Assembly: GCA_026686845.1 (NCBI GenBank)
Contig: JAIVEN010000008.1
Location: 16,708,501-16,772,500 of the forward strand
DNA length: 64,000 nucleotides
Origin: Adenanthera pavonina
Lineage: Eukaryota; Streptophyta; Magnoliopsida; Fabales; Fabaceae
Direction: 5' to 3'
Made by a program: the position numbers and the translations under genes. Below, piece by piece: positions 1 through 11,699 of this stretch (position 1 is the stretch's first letter; each line of letters opens with the position of its first letter). The notes under the pieces are model-generated. The model had not been told where the DNA came from and made no database searches. It saw only the letters and a program-made list of their open reading frames with translations.

Positions 1-623
1 GAGCCGCAACAAGTGGGGAAAAATCAGTATAAATAAGAAACATTTTTGTCAGATAGAGGAAGAAAGAAATGGAGGAGAGAGCATGAAAGATGTGCTAGGG
101 TTTAGAGATCCGACCTTTAGGAGTGATTTCTAACTTCTAGGAGCTTCGATTCTTGTTGGTAAGTGATCTATACTCCTCATTCTCCATTTTCTTCAGTTTT
201 GAGTTAGGATTTTTAGTTTTGGCCGAAAGCCACCAATTAAAATGGATGAAATGGGATTAAGGAAGTGTGATCTTGTGTTTGTGATGCTTGGGTGAGTTTT
301 AGAATGAGTATTCATGATTTAAGCTTAACCCTAAGTTATGTGTGGTTGAGGAAATTGGAAATCCGAAGTTTGTGTAGTTGATTAAAGTTAGAATAGTCTT
401 TAGGAGCTCAATGATGTATAGGAATGGTGTTGAAACCCTGGGTTAAGCCTATATAGTCAAATTTTGATTTTTGGTTAAGTGATATATTATGGTATTATAG
501 AGGTTATATGGTTGACCGGAAGAGTACACGTGTGTCGGATAATCCAAGGAGCTTATGGAATCGCGAGTGTGTGGAAATTGACAACCTAAGGTAACTGGAT
601 GTTCCTATTATTTGTATTTTATG

Positions 624-625
<2 letters not shown>

Positions 626-667
<42 letters not shown>
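626..667. repeat. (TG)n microsatellite inside the LTR
   Basis: About 20 uninterrupted TG dinucleotides. The related LTR at 50100-52411 has TA- and CA-rich simple repeats at the equivalent place. Confidence 0.95.
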
Positions 668-669
<2 letters not shown>

Positions 670-756
670 CCATTCATACCACAATATAGTTTGTGTGTGT
701 GTATGATTTTTCTATATATCATAGTATGCACACAACTAGACATATAGTGGATGATG

Positions 757-960
757 ATTATGAAAATGATTAGAGATGATGATGATGTGACATTACATGA
801 TGCATAGCATGACATTGAGATCATGATGATGATGATGATTATATGATGATATGACATGAACATCACCACATGGCATTGTGAGATATATGGTGATTGTGTG
901 GTGATGATGATATGATATATGATGATATAATATAAGATGATGATATATGATAAGGAGGGC
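757..960. repeat. GATGAT-rich simple repeat inside the LTR
   Basis: Imperfect GATGAT/ATGATATG repeats. The matching part of the solo LTR at 50100-52411 carries the complementary ATCATC repeats (about 51260-51440), so this is a fixed trait of the LTR family. Confidence 0.85.
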
Positions 961-2278
961 AAGGATGGGATCCCTGCCGCTAAATCCTTTCCCATAGCCC
1001 AGAAAGCCAAGCAGCAGTAGACTGCACCTTCCTTAAATCACCACCAATTCAAGGTGGTTCAGGGGAAGAAGAGTCACGGTCTGAACACTAGTGTAACCTT
1101 TGGCCAGGTTGCACTAGTGTAAGGTGAGCTTGGTGATGTCTTGGAATCAGTCTTCATCAATTGTTAGAAGGGAATTACTAGTATGAAATGTACTGTTATG
1201 ACAACAACTCATGATTCTAGCTGTGTACGAGAAAGACATGCATTCCATTTTATATTGCATTCATAAGATTGTATGAGTTATGTGTAAATATATGCATGTG
1301 GTTGTTCCCAGTTACTGAGACTTAGTCTCACACCCCTTTTCCATGAACTAACATTTTAGGTGAAGGTTCTGGCACTAGTCTGGAGAAGACAAGGGAGTAG
1401 TATACTGGACATGGGAATATCAAGTCTTTATAATGTATGTGTGTGTAATATCTATGTCTGTTGTGCCAAAAAGGATAGGGTTATTGTAATGGAAATATGT
1501 TATTGATGATGATTGATATGGAACAATGTAGTATGTATATTTATGTATGATGAATGAATGTAAGGATGATATTGATATTGGTTGTATATGGTTTTGTGTC
1601 TGAGCCCAAAATGGATTTGGACCTTGTTGGTATGTTTGGGACATGTAGCCCATTATGTCAATTTGAGGTTCAAGGGGGTCCAAATCTTAGAGGAGTAGTT
1701 CCTTTGAGGTAAAACCTCCTTAAGCAAGTTAATTAAGTTGATTAGGACTTATATGAATGGTCCTTGAGTGCCCATTTGCCTTTGGTGGCAATTGGTGAAG
1801 GCTTGTTGTGAGTTTTGGTCAAAAAGTAGCAAAAATGATGTTATGTGTCCAAAATCTCCATACAGAGATGGATTGAGGTGAAATGAGTGTCCATGGTTAG
1901 ATTGGAACAAGATTGACTTAGAGAAGTTGGAATCAGGTTAATCATAGGTCGGAGCATAAAGTTATACACATCAGAAGTTCGCCCTAGGAGTTAGAGCTAG
2001 TACTGATATGACATCAGCAAGGGGAGCTGCGGCACCGTGGCCAGGTCATAGTGCCAGACCCCCTATTTTGATAAATCTAAAATCGGCGCCACGGCGGTAC
2101 TGTAGCTACTATGACCCTAGACTCTGTCATGATTGTTCTGGTGTTCTTAAGGTGTTTTATGGTGTTTTTCCGCTACCTGGATGTTTTGGGAGGTAAAATC
2201 TAAGTGTTTTGGTTGTGTTTGGTTTGAATTTTGAAGTATTTGGTCAAATTATGAGATGTATTGAAGTAAGGTGTTACA

Positions 2279-4561
2279 CCTAGTGAGTTCTGTTTGTGAG
2301 CCTAATGCGGTTATTAGGCCTTGTATGTGTAAATTGGGCATCTAATCCATCATGTTGATTTGGGGTTCAAGGGGGTTAAAACTCAAAGGAGTAGATTCTC
2401 CGGGGTGAAACCTCCTTGGACAAGTCGGTTATGTCATTTAGGATCTGTGTAAACGCTCCTAAGATGCCAATTTGCCTTTAGTGGCAAATTAGAGAGTGTA
2501 AGTTATGAGTTGTAGCCAGAAAATGACCATATCGGTCATGGGCATCCAAATTCCTCATACGAAAATTGATTGAGGTGAAAGTGGTGTTTATAGATAGATT
2601 GGGATGAGAATGATCTATATGAATTAGAATCAGGTTAATTAGAGGTCGAAGCATAAAGCTGTGAATGTCGAAAGTTCACTCAACAAATCAGTAAATTGCT
2701 TATATGTTTTCTGACATGGGCACCGTGATGCCTGGTTCTTTGCTGTGGCGCCACACCTTTCTGTGTCCACCAAGTCGCGATGATATTGTTGAGGTTGTGG
2801 CTCTAGCTCTGTTTCACCCTGTTTTGTCCAATTTGGTCAATTTATGGTTATGTGTAGTGTTTTTTGCGGTTGTTTTTGTTAGCAAGGCTGAATTCCCAAG
2901 AGGGGAGTGAATTGGGAAGATTGAAATTTTTCTGCACAAACTGAAATGAGTGAAGATAGCACAGTGTAATGAAGGTAACTTATAAAACAAAGCAAGCTGA
3001 AAAGTAAAGATAAGGAGAAGAAAACTCAGTGATTTATTCTGGTTCGGTCTATCCACTTGACCTACTTCCAGTCCCCAAGACAACTCTTGAAATTTATCCA
3101 CTATACAGCAAGAATTCAACGGGCTTCTTGCTAATGCCACAGTACATGAGTATGCTCTGTTTCTGGAGCTCTCTCAACCACTCTAAGCACTCTCACAATG
3201 TGCTTCCCAATCCCCTTGTGATTTCCCCTCACAAGTAAATCTATCTTACAGATGAAGAGTAGATTGTTTACAAAGAAATAACTCTCTTGAATAGAGTAGA
3301 TTTGAAGGTTAAAGTACAAATATTGAAGTTGAGAGGGTAAAAGCTCTTGAGAAGAAGTTTTGACAGAAATTCATTATATACAAGTTAGATTCATTACCCA
3401 CAACTTCAAATGTTGTTGTATTTATAGATTTAGGTCTCAAATGTCCGTTAGAGACTTTAATCTATCCGTTGGAGAAGTTATCCAACGGTTACTCTGAAAA
3501 ACTATCCGTTAACCAACCGCATTTAATGCTTCTGACATACTGAAATTCGAATTTTGGTTGGTCAACAGAAGAATTTCGAAGGAACCGAAGGTTAGAGCTT
3601 TCAACGTTACAGCACGAAGTTCGTCTGTTCATGAAGTGAAATTCGAATTTTGAAACTTGTAGAACATTTTCACAATGTGACATACGAATTTTCAAGAAGA
3701 AAGTTTTTCGGTTAAGTGTGAACAGTGTTTTCAATTTGCTACAATGCCCTCGAAATTCGAATTTTGGAAGCCCAAAATTCGTCTGTTCTCAGTACGTGAA
3801 AAGGAGGCACAGTAGTTCATTTTCTTCGAAATTCGAATGTTGAAGAGTGAAGTTCGTCTATCAGAGAGACTCTTTTCAGACTAACTTTATCATTTGAATG
3901 TTGCAAGTTCACATCATTCGTATGTCAATGTTTCACTTCAACAGACTCAAGAACTTAGCTTCTAAAATTCGAATTTTAATGTTCAAAGTTCGTCTGTTAG
4001 AGAGCAGTTTTGAAACTTAAATCATTATTGATCTCAGATGAACTTTAACACAGTTTCAGACGAATTTCTTCTATTTTCTCAAATTTTGTTTTGTCTGAAA
4101 TTCGAATTTTGAAGAACCAAAGTTCGTCTGTTTCAAGAAAACTTCTCTCAGACTTAGATGAAAATTCGAATGTTGAACAATCAAAATTCGTCTGACAGAG
4201 AGCCATCTCTTCAGACTTATTCAGTTTTAGCTCAAAATTCGAATTTCCTAAGGCAAAGTTCGAATTTCCAACTTGACAGTTAAGTTTAAACTTTCAAACT
4301 TCGTCTGTTTGTGGGTGTTTTTCAAATAGGTTAAGATTTAACACAAAATCAAGGTTTGAAAACATGTTTTTCTCAAATCAAAATCTTTTACCCAATCACA
4401 ACTAAAACTAAAGATCCTACACAGGATCTATCAGCAAATACTCAGAAAATCTTCACTTGAAACAATTTTGATCTCCTTTGATATATTTAATCCGAGCTTT
4501 TGAGTGTTGGTTTAGAATCATCAAAACTATTGATTCAACAGTTTTTCATTTGGTTGTTACA
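2279..4561. mobile_element. Older LTR fragment of the same family, interrupted
   Basis: From about 2288 the sequence repeats the region seen at 1600-2278 (the 'gttcaagggggt', 'gcctttagtggcaa' and 'attgaggtgaaa' blocks) in diverged form. It breaks off at 2876, where a SIRE-type solo LTR sits, and resumes at 4546-4561 to finish in GTTGTTACA. The simplest reading is that the LTR ending at 2278 inserted into this older copy, and the copia LTR inserted later. The left flank is outside the window, so that order is an inference. Confidence 0.7.
2877..4540 (-). mobile_element. Solo LTR, SIRE-type Ty1/copia, subfamily A
   Basis: 1664 bp running TGTTAGCAAGG to TTGATTCAACA and flanked by a perfect 5-bp TSD, GTTTT (2872-2876 and 4541-4545). 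Its left end (CTTCCCAAGAGGGGAGTGAATTGGG-like) matches the 5' LTR of the SIRE element at 29326, so it lies in minus orientation. The body is not like that LTR. It is an array of AAATTCGAATTT and TTCGTCTG units between about 3540 and 4310. No internal region or second LTR is present, so it is a solo LTR left by recombination. Confidence 0.9.
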
Positions 4562-5451
4562 AATTGGTACGATGAATGTTCTGTTCCATATTTTTTTTCC
4601 ATTTAGAGCATGATTTAAGTTATTTTTTGGAACTCGAATTACTACTGTACAATTTTTCTAAATTTAATTATAATTTTTCAAATTTCAGTTGGAAAATTGA
4701 AATGACCATATGAACAGCACTTGTAAGTTGTATTTTTCTATTTTGGTACTTTGAGTGATTCAAGCTTTTAAATCCATTTACATAGATAAGTCATTTTTAG
4801 GATGTTCTAGGTCAACGTTGAAATTAAATTTGATTGAATAATAAAGGAATAATAAAAGTCTCTTCGGAGACATCTCATAAAAGAACAATAAATAAGATAT
4901 AGTTTTTTATTTATATAATATTTATAAATTTGGTAAAAAAAAATATAATATTTATAAATATTATAACTATATATATAATACAATAAAAGTATATAAAAAA
5001 TAGAAAATTGTAAAGAGTCTGATGTGAAGGAAACAATGAAAAAAAATAACAGCAAAGTAACCAAAATTTCACTATGCTGAGAGATAAACAAACGAATGCA
5101 CAAAGCTAAGAAAACCTGCTTATTACGTTGAAATGTTTTATGTGCCCTTGGTGGCAAAGCAAGAAAGCAAATAAAACCTGCTTATTACGTTGAAATGTTT
5201 TATGTGCCCTTGGTGGCAAAGCAAGAAAGCAAATAAAACCTGCTTATAGTAAAATTGAGACAAATAAAGTTGCATCAAGTAATGGAGAATGAATCCAGAC
5301 GGAAGATTGAAACTTCTTGAAGGCTTCCATCGTCTTCTCAACCATTCTTATTTCCAGAACGCATATCCCAAACAGTAATTTGAAACATCAAAAACTAAAT
5401 TGAAGTGCCATGGCAATGGAGAACATCAGAACACACACACACATGATATTT
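4562..5451. other. AT-rich spacer and 3' flank of the DFR gene
   Basis: No coding region is supported. The part at 4840-5000 is strongly AT-rich. A 62-bp tandem duplication lies at 5111-5248. The stretch nearest 5451 is presumably the DFR 3' UTR and contains a short CA repeat; no poly(A) signal was pinned down. Confidence 0.6.
5111..5248. repeat. 62-bp tandem duplication (about 2.2 copies)
   Basis: The unit beginning CCTGCTTATTACG starts at 5115, recurs at 5177, and restarts partially at 5239. The spacing is exactly 62 bp and the first two copies are essentially identical, so the duplication is recent. Confidence 0.95.
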
Positions 5452-7410
5452 TCATTCCCGATCTGCGGTGCCATTTACAGGCTTGGGAAGTAGCCCTTTT
5501 TCTCTACAGGTATCGACAGCTGCAGTTAACATGTCCTCTAAGCTGTATGTAAATTGGAACCCTAAATCTTTTATCTTCTTGGAAGAAAAATGCACAATCT
5601 CCAACTTATCTGGTATATTCACAAACCTAAAAGATCAATATTCATGTTTACAATTAGTCCAACATTATTGATTCTCTCATTCATTTATTAATGTAAATCA
5701 ATTCATTTATTCAAATCTAACAAATACGTAAATCTAAATTAGTCGGTGGTTCAAGATATACTAGATAATTGTTGCCCAAACAAATATATATCAAGTAAAG
5801 GGAAAGAGTGGTAAGTTCTTTACTTGGTGGGGACATTGTACTCTGGGTATTTTTCATTAAGCATTCTCGCCACGTCATGAATGTTGGCATCATCGGAGGA
5901 GCATATGTATCTTCCTTTTGCTTCAGGTTGCTCCAACAAGAATCTAAGAGCCATGCAGAGGTCATCTAAGTGAACGAATTGCCCTTGCTTTATGATTGAA
6001 TAATGCGCTTCATTCCCTTCAATTTATTCATATTAAATAAAAGTACTACAAAAAGCAATAATTAAAGAAATTACAAGGTTGAAATTGAAATTATAATACT
6101 AGCGTACTTGTGATGGGAGAGAGTGCAGCAATAAGACTTGGTGGCATTGAATTCATAAGAAAGGGTCCAACCACCAGAGTAGGAAGTACTGTAATGAAAT
6201 CCATATTATGTTGGTTGGCAAATTTCCATCCTTCTTGCTCAGCCAAAGTCTTTGAAACGATATACATCTGCCAAATTTTGTTTTTTAAATGTATAAGATT
6301 ATCTATTATATATATATATATATCTAACAAATTTACCAAAAGTATACTATTCACAAGTTATAAATACTGCTAAAACTAGGGCATTTAGTTTGAATAATAG
6401 AAGTGGAGAGTAGGGAAAGAGGAGAAAGCTCTAACCCAACCAGTCATCTTTACTCGGCGACAGAATTCGACGTCACTCCAACAGGTCTCGTCAAACACAG
6501 GTTTTTGGTGCTCTGAAACGTTTACAGCTGCAGCGGAGGATGTGAATATCAATCTTTTCACAGTTTTGGCTTTGAGGCATGCTTTCATGATGTCCAATAA
6601 ACCATTCACGGTTGGTTTTATCATTTCATTCTGCAACGTCCCAATCCAATTCATATACAATTATATTTCCCTGAATTTTAGCCATAAAATAGAATTCTTA
6701 ATTATATTTTCCATTTTGCCTTAGATTTCTTTCCTTTTTGCAACATCGTAATGACTCTTAGAGATCGTATTTGTCCTAGATTTCAAATATCGCACACGCA
6801 ACTCAATATCTTCTCTTAACTTTGTCCATATCCTATTGTTTCTCTGCATTTTCTTTTTGGGCTGATATCTTTGAATTTTTTTTTATGTCTAATCAGTAAA
6901 ATGTTGAGAATAAGTTAGCCAAAGATCAAATAACCCAATTAAATTAGAAGGTTTTGAGATGAATTTTCATAGATTGAGAAATCAAAAATACCTCAGGATC
7001 CTTGGATTCGAAATCAATAGGAGTGGCTAAATGGAAAACTCCAGTGCAGCCATTGATGGCGTCGTCGAAGCTTCCCCCGTGGGTAAGATCAGCTTTCCAC
7101 AAAGTCAAGTATGTCTCGGCACCGGGCAATTCTAGTAAATGCTTCACCTCCGTCATGTCATCTGCAAGATCAAATATTAATTGAATAAATGAATGAATAA
7201 AGGTATGATGGAATAATAAAAATAAATAAATAAAATATAAATAATAATATTTGGTAGAGAGAGTAATGTATAGGAGCAAGAGGTGGAGGGACCAGGGTCG
7301 CGCACGGTGGCTCGAACAGTGTAGCCGCGCTCTAGCAGCCTCATCACAAGCCAGGAACCGATAAAGCCGCCGGCCCCGGTCACACAAACGGTCTCTGAGA
7401 CTGAAGCCAT
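5452..7410 (-). CDS. DFR: Dihydroflavonol 4-reductase (DFR), six exons, intact
   Basis: NADPH-dependent short-chain reductase of cytosolic flavonoid synthesis, reducing dihydroflavonols to leucoanthocyanidins for anthocyanins and tannins. Exons on the minus strand: 7410-7293, 7161-6992, 6630-6436, 6267-6108, 6016-5824, 5626-5452. All introns are GT-AG and the frame closes, giving 336 residues and a TGA stop, the usual family length and exon count. Visible features: Rossmann motif TGAGGFIG (11-18); Ser128, Tyr163 and Lys167 (YIVSK), the SDR catalytic triad in grape DFR numbering; Asn133 (the Asn-type specificity position) and Gln227 also at grape positions. The loop reads SSAAAVN where most DFRs have SSAGTVN. 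The start is the only in-frame ATG before the Rossmann motif. An anthocyanidin reductase-like or other DFR-like reductase is possible, but the numbering match favours true DFR. No neighbour is related. Confidence 0.88.
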
Positions 7411-8078
7411 GATTTTGTTTGTGGAGAAGAAAAGTAATAATATTAAGGACCTTCAAAGTGACAATAATAATGGAGAGATCGATAGGAGGGTGTTATATTA
7501 CATATGGATTATAAATCAGAAGGTAGACTAGCTAGTGACAGATAAGGAAGGAAGATGCATTTGAGCAGAAAACCAAAAATAAGAATAATTTAATTACACC
7601 GACTTGTCAACATAATATTTAAAAAATATATGTCTCCATTTATAATATCTCGCAATTCTAAAGAAATAATAGTTAATATATTATTGCTATTAGTATTGTT
7701 CTTATTATTATGAAATTGTAAGTTGATAAAGTTTTTAAATTTAAAGCATTAAAAGTAAGTGTCATAGTGTGATTGCTTGTTCGTTAAATTAAAATAAAAA
7801 CTGATATATCGTAAAGTAAATTTGAAAATATTTAATGAATTAAGAATGAGGGTTATTAGTTGGTTTTCATACAAGTCAATGGTCATTAAAGGATATATAT
7901 TTTCACATGGATAATGATAATGACGAGCCAACAGCGAAACTTTGACGCAGCCCTCGTTTACTTCCCAATTTTTTAAATACATACATACATGCATGACGCC
8001 CCCACGTTATTACATGTTTTAAATTATATATATTTAGGAAATTAATTTGAAATAATTTATAATTATTTATAATTTATA

Positions 8079-8365
8079 CTCCCTTCATCCTATATTATAT
8101 GTTGTTTTAAAAAAATCATACAAATTAAAGAAGATAGTTATAATTATTTGAAAGTTTTAATTTTGTCAAAAAAATTACTATCTTTCCAAAAATGTCCTTT
8201 CGTAATTTTATTATTTTTCTTTTAAAAAAAATTGGGTTAGTTGTAGAGTAAATTTATTAAGATTATTGTTAGAAAAAGTTAAAAAATGCTTCACTTTCAT
8301 AAAATATGTTATATTATGAGATAAAAAAGGTTTATAAAATGTCTTATAAGAAAAGATGGAGAGAA
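8079..8365. mobile_element. Stowaway-like MITE
   Basis: Begins after a TA dinucleotide with CTCCCTTCATCC and ends about 290 bp later with the mirrored GATGGAGAGA next to TA. AT-rich, non-coding. TA target sites and CTCCCT-type termini are typical of Tc1/mariner-derived Stowaway MITEs. Confidence 0.65.
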
Positions 8366-8638
8366 TAAATAATATGATTTACTGTAAATAATAATAATGA
8401 AGATAGATGAAGGAGTTATTCAAAGGAGTTATTCAAAATGAAAAATCATAATAAGGTGGACAGATTTATAAGAAGCTAGATTTCAGGGAGGCCAGGGGTG
8501 TGGTGTTAAGTACTGGCATGGTGATATTATAATATATGTTTTTATCTATTTGTCATCTGCTATAATTATATGTATATATACATCTAAAAGCATTGCACTT
8601 TGACCAAAAAAAATATAAAAGCGTTGCCGTAAACTATA

Positions 8639-8930
8639 CTCCCTCTTTTTCTAAATATAAAATATCTTTTAAAAGTAATATTTGGTCCAAAATATAAGAT
8701 ATTTTTCAGAAATATTTGGTGCATTAATTATTTTTTATTCATACTTCTAACTTATAATTAATATATAGGAGATAAAGATTATGGAAAGTATGAAAAATAA
8801 TATAATTAATGAGAGCAAATGATAGAAAATATTAAAACTTCTTCACAAATTTAATTATCTAACTTTCTTTCTTAAAATATATTAGATAATTAAAAATGTC
8901 GTAGATAATTAAAAATTTCCTAAACTTTAT
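8639..8930. mobile_element. Stowaway-like MITE, degenerate
   Basis: Starts CTCCCTCTTTTTC after TA. Its body (ATATTTGGTCCAAAATATAAG, then a GCATTAATTATTTTTTATT block) is repeated at 34930-35185. The right end is eroded and its limit is approximate. Confidence 0.55.
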
Positions 8931-9794
8931 AACCCCAAACACATACATAAAAGTAGGAGTACAAGGAAGAGAACGAAAGGGTGGCACCATGTATAATATT
9001 CCTAAAAAGTTAAACATCTCAAAATACAAAAATAACTTGTAAAAACAAACATAAATCATTTTATGTAAAACTGGATAAAGAGGCCTTTTTTTTTTTCCGG
9101 TTTCAAGGAACATGGAAAAAAAATTACCCCTAAAAAAACAAAACTTTTAATATTTTAGGAAACATTATACCTAAAGGCCCGTAAGTTTTAAAAATTATAA
9201 ATTACCCCAAGTTAAGGGTAATTTTTTAATAATGCAAAATTATAGTCAAATCGAAACACTCGATGAAATGAGTTTAATGGTATATGGCATTAAGGGTTAA
9301 TATATAAGGATAGAGAAATAATTAGTGCAAAAAATTTAACAGTGCCTCTGTACCGATAAAGGTACTTTTATATCTACAAAAGGCCAAAAGGCAGATAGTA
9401 AAATAGATGGGCACCACAAAAGAATTTTTTTGGAGATAGAATCGTAAAGTAATTCTAGATACATATTTACTTTAATCATGTACAATAAAGTGATTTTATA
9501 TTGTTAAAGTATAAATTGGCATGACTACTTGGAATGACTAAAATGTTATTTCATATTTTTCCATGTAGGTGAGATTTTTAACCATTTATAAGGACTTGAA
9601 TCACTTTGATAATATTTTTCTATAATTAGATATGAATTTTCAAAATTCATGCATGACAAAGGGTTTATCATATGAATAGGAACCCTGGGAGATAAAATTT
9701 TCTATATTAATCTGTCATATGATTCAAACTTCTAAACATGTTCCATGGAACATAATAATGTCCAATACATGGATAATGTAGCCTATAGTTAATG

Positions 9795-10090
9795 TGTGAT
9801 ATCAAGGCCTCTCTACGAGGCGCCGCAGCATGAAACACTTCTAGACCAAATCAGAAAAGGGATAGAGACGCCTGGTCTTACAACCATGGTTATGGTGCCG
9901 CAACGCCAATGATAGTAGAAGCATCAACAATTTACTGATGTAACGAGTCAACTTTTGACATGCACCACTTCCCACTCTTTCCTCCAATTAACCCGATTCC
10001 AAGACTCACAAGTCACTCTACTCCTACTCTAACCATAGACACTAATCATGGCTCAAAATACTTTTGTGTGGAAATTTTGGAGAAGTAGAA
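9795..10090. mobile_element. Fragment of the Tekay/Del-like LTR family
   Basis: Reads in the same direction as 50280-50510 of the complete solo LTR. Shared blocks include 'ggcgccgc', 'gattccaa..ctcacaagtcactctactcc' and 'accatagacact'. Both ends are truncated and no TSD is seen. Confidence 0.6.
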
Positions 10091-10569
10091 AGATAAGGTA
10101 GTACAGTGGAATATAGTAAGAAGAGCAATGGAAGTGTGTCTGTATGAATATTGGAATGAGCCTTTTATAATGAGCTCGTCCATGCATCTCTAACATTTCA
10201 ATTTCATTTCTCATGTAATATCTTATTCATCAATGCATTCATAGTTATGGTGTCCTATAGCCTTATCTTTTCTCTCTCTCTCTCTCTTTCTTTTGTCATC
10301 TTCCTTTTCCTCTTTCTTTTCATATTCTCTCTTTTTCCTCTTTTGTTCCAACATCTTTTTTACTCTTATTTTGTCTCCTTTATCATTTTCTTCTTTTTTC
10401 TCTTGTTTTTCTCCCTTTTTCTCTCTCTTCTACTAATGATGATGTTTCTGACTACTTTATCTACCTTATCCCTTTTGCTATTGATAATGTTCTTGACCTC
10501 TTTCTTTTTCTCTCTCTCTCTCCCCTCATTTTTGAATGAAACATGCATGTGAAACAATCAGGTTACCAG
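10091..10569. other. Non-coding spacer with a CT-rich low-complexity tract
   Basis: 10261-10550 is dominated by TCTCTC and TTTTCTC runs. The long open frame across it encodes only Leu/Phe/Ser low-complexity sequence and is not a credible gene. Confidence 0.7.
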
Positions 10570-11688
10570 TTAGAACTCATCGTAATCTGCTCCAAAAGAA
10601 TATTCATTGCCAATTTCCTATTTAGAGGATTCAGTTTCTAATGAGGTGGCTTGCAATGTCATTTCTTGAATTTTGTTGACCCATTTTTCCTTTGTTTTTG
10701 CAGCTACTAACTTTGTCATTAATTTGCTTTTTTGCATTAAAAAGGTTGCTGGAGTTTCTACTCTAATTCTTGCTATATTTGACTTTATCCATCTATTTAC
10801 TTGTTCTTTATTAGTAAAATTCTAATTATATTTCTTCCACCGTTTTACTCTAAATCTTCTGACTAAATATTGCAAAGTTGGATAAGGTGGTCTCTCTGTA
10901 AGGACTGAGAAGCACCAACTCATAATCCACAATACTCTAAAATGGTAAAAGAAATAAAATAGTTTTTCTTCTTCAAGGTAATTGGTTATAGCTTTAAATG
11001 CTTGTTAACCTTCTTCTATAGCTAATGGCAGTATTTTCTGTATTGGGCCAAAAATTTGAAACCATTCTATGAACCATCTTGGAAACTGGTTTGAACAGTC
11101 CCTGCTAATCCATATGAACCATGAATAATCATAGTTTTCATAACAAAATACATTATACCAGACTTCTTTATAATCTAAATAATTGTGAGCAAGCCCATAA
11201 TAATCAACTGAAAATCTTTTTGCTGTATACGGAGATTGTCCCCATTCTTTGAGAGTTATAACTTTATTGACTTTGCTTTGACTGTATTTAGTTCCTGCTT
11301 CTCCTTTTGTATGAGCAATTATACTGATTTGGAATCCACCAAAATTAGCTCATAATATCTTCTATCTTTTTGGAAATTTGTGGGTAGAAAAGTTCACATT
11401 CCTTTTGTTTCATGTGATGGAAACAACTTTGATAGTATCAGCAATATTATTTTTGTAATGTCCTTCCTCCATCAGACACACCATTACAATATATTCCTTG
11501 GGTATATATTTCGGCTCTTCATTGTCTATAAACTGTTGGGTTAATTTCTGTTGATATATCTGGGTTGTAGCTTTAGAGCTTGTGGCATAGTCTTGTGGTT
11601 GTATCGGTCTGGCTAAAACTTTTCCTTGTGTCGATGAGGAATTTATCGCTTTACCTTTATCATTGGGATTACCCCGTATTGAACTCAT
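10570..11688 (-). pseudogene. Pararetrovirus second ORF (unknown function), broken
   Basis: Opens at an ATG at 11688 and runs open for 92 codons. It then continues as recognisable protein-like sequence, with a frame change and in-frame stops, to a stop at 10570-10572. The first part is rich in Ser/Gln/Lys and carries the visible stretch EPKYIPKEYIVMVCLMEEGH. The middle part is aromatic and tryptophan-rich, and the C-terminal part is Lys-rich. Proteins like this accompany florendovirus polyproteins in plant genomes; their role is unknown. Placed directly after RNase H, as expected for ORF2 of that group. Confidence 0.6.
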
Positions 11689-11699
11689 GACAAATATAA

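Larger units (their letters stand above)
1..2278. mobile_element. Long LTR, 5' part outside window (probable Ty3/gypsy Tekay/Del-like)
   Basis: Non-coding sequence that aligns by eye over nearly all its length with the reverse complement of the complete solo LTR at 50100-52411. Shared blocks include the 'ttactgagacttagtctcacaccc' region near 1311, the 'ggttctggcactagtc' block near 1366 and the 'ttcctttgaggtaaaacctcctt' block near 1700. It ends in GGTGTTACA at 2278, the expected terminus. The other end lies before the window. The gypsy/Tekay assignment is an inference from length, ends and lack of coding; no pol is attached. Reading frames here are repeat artefacts. Confidence 0.8.
7411..9790. 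other. DFR upstream region and AT-rich intergenic DNA
   Basis: Holds the DFR 5' UTR and promoter (just above 7410). A TATA-like ATTTATAAT lies on the minus strand near 7510, roughly 100 bp before the start codon, but nothing decisive is seen. The rest is AT-rich and non-coding, with two MITE-like copies (8079-8365, 8639-8930). Short reading frames here have no recognisable product. Confidence 0.5.

Noticed and set aside
504..1010. 168-codon minus-strand open frame
   Set aside because: It is made of TG and GATGAT microsatellite translated as His/Thr/Ile runs inside an LTR; no protein character.
10247..10552. 101-codon plus frame, apparently multi-spanning membrane protein
   Set aside because: Low-complexity CT tract giving Leu/Phe/Ser only; no conserved residues and no gene context.
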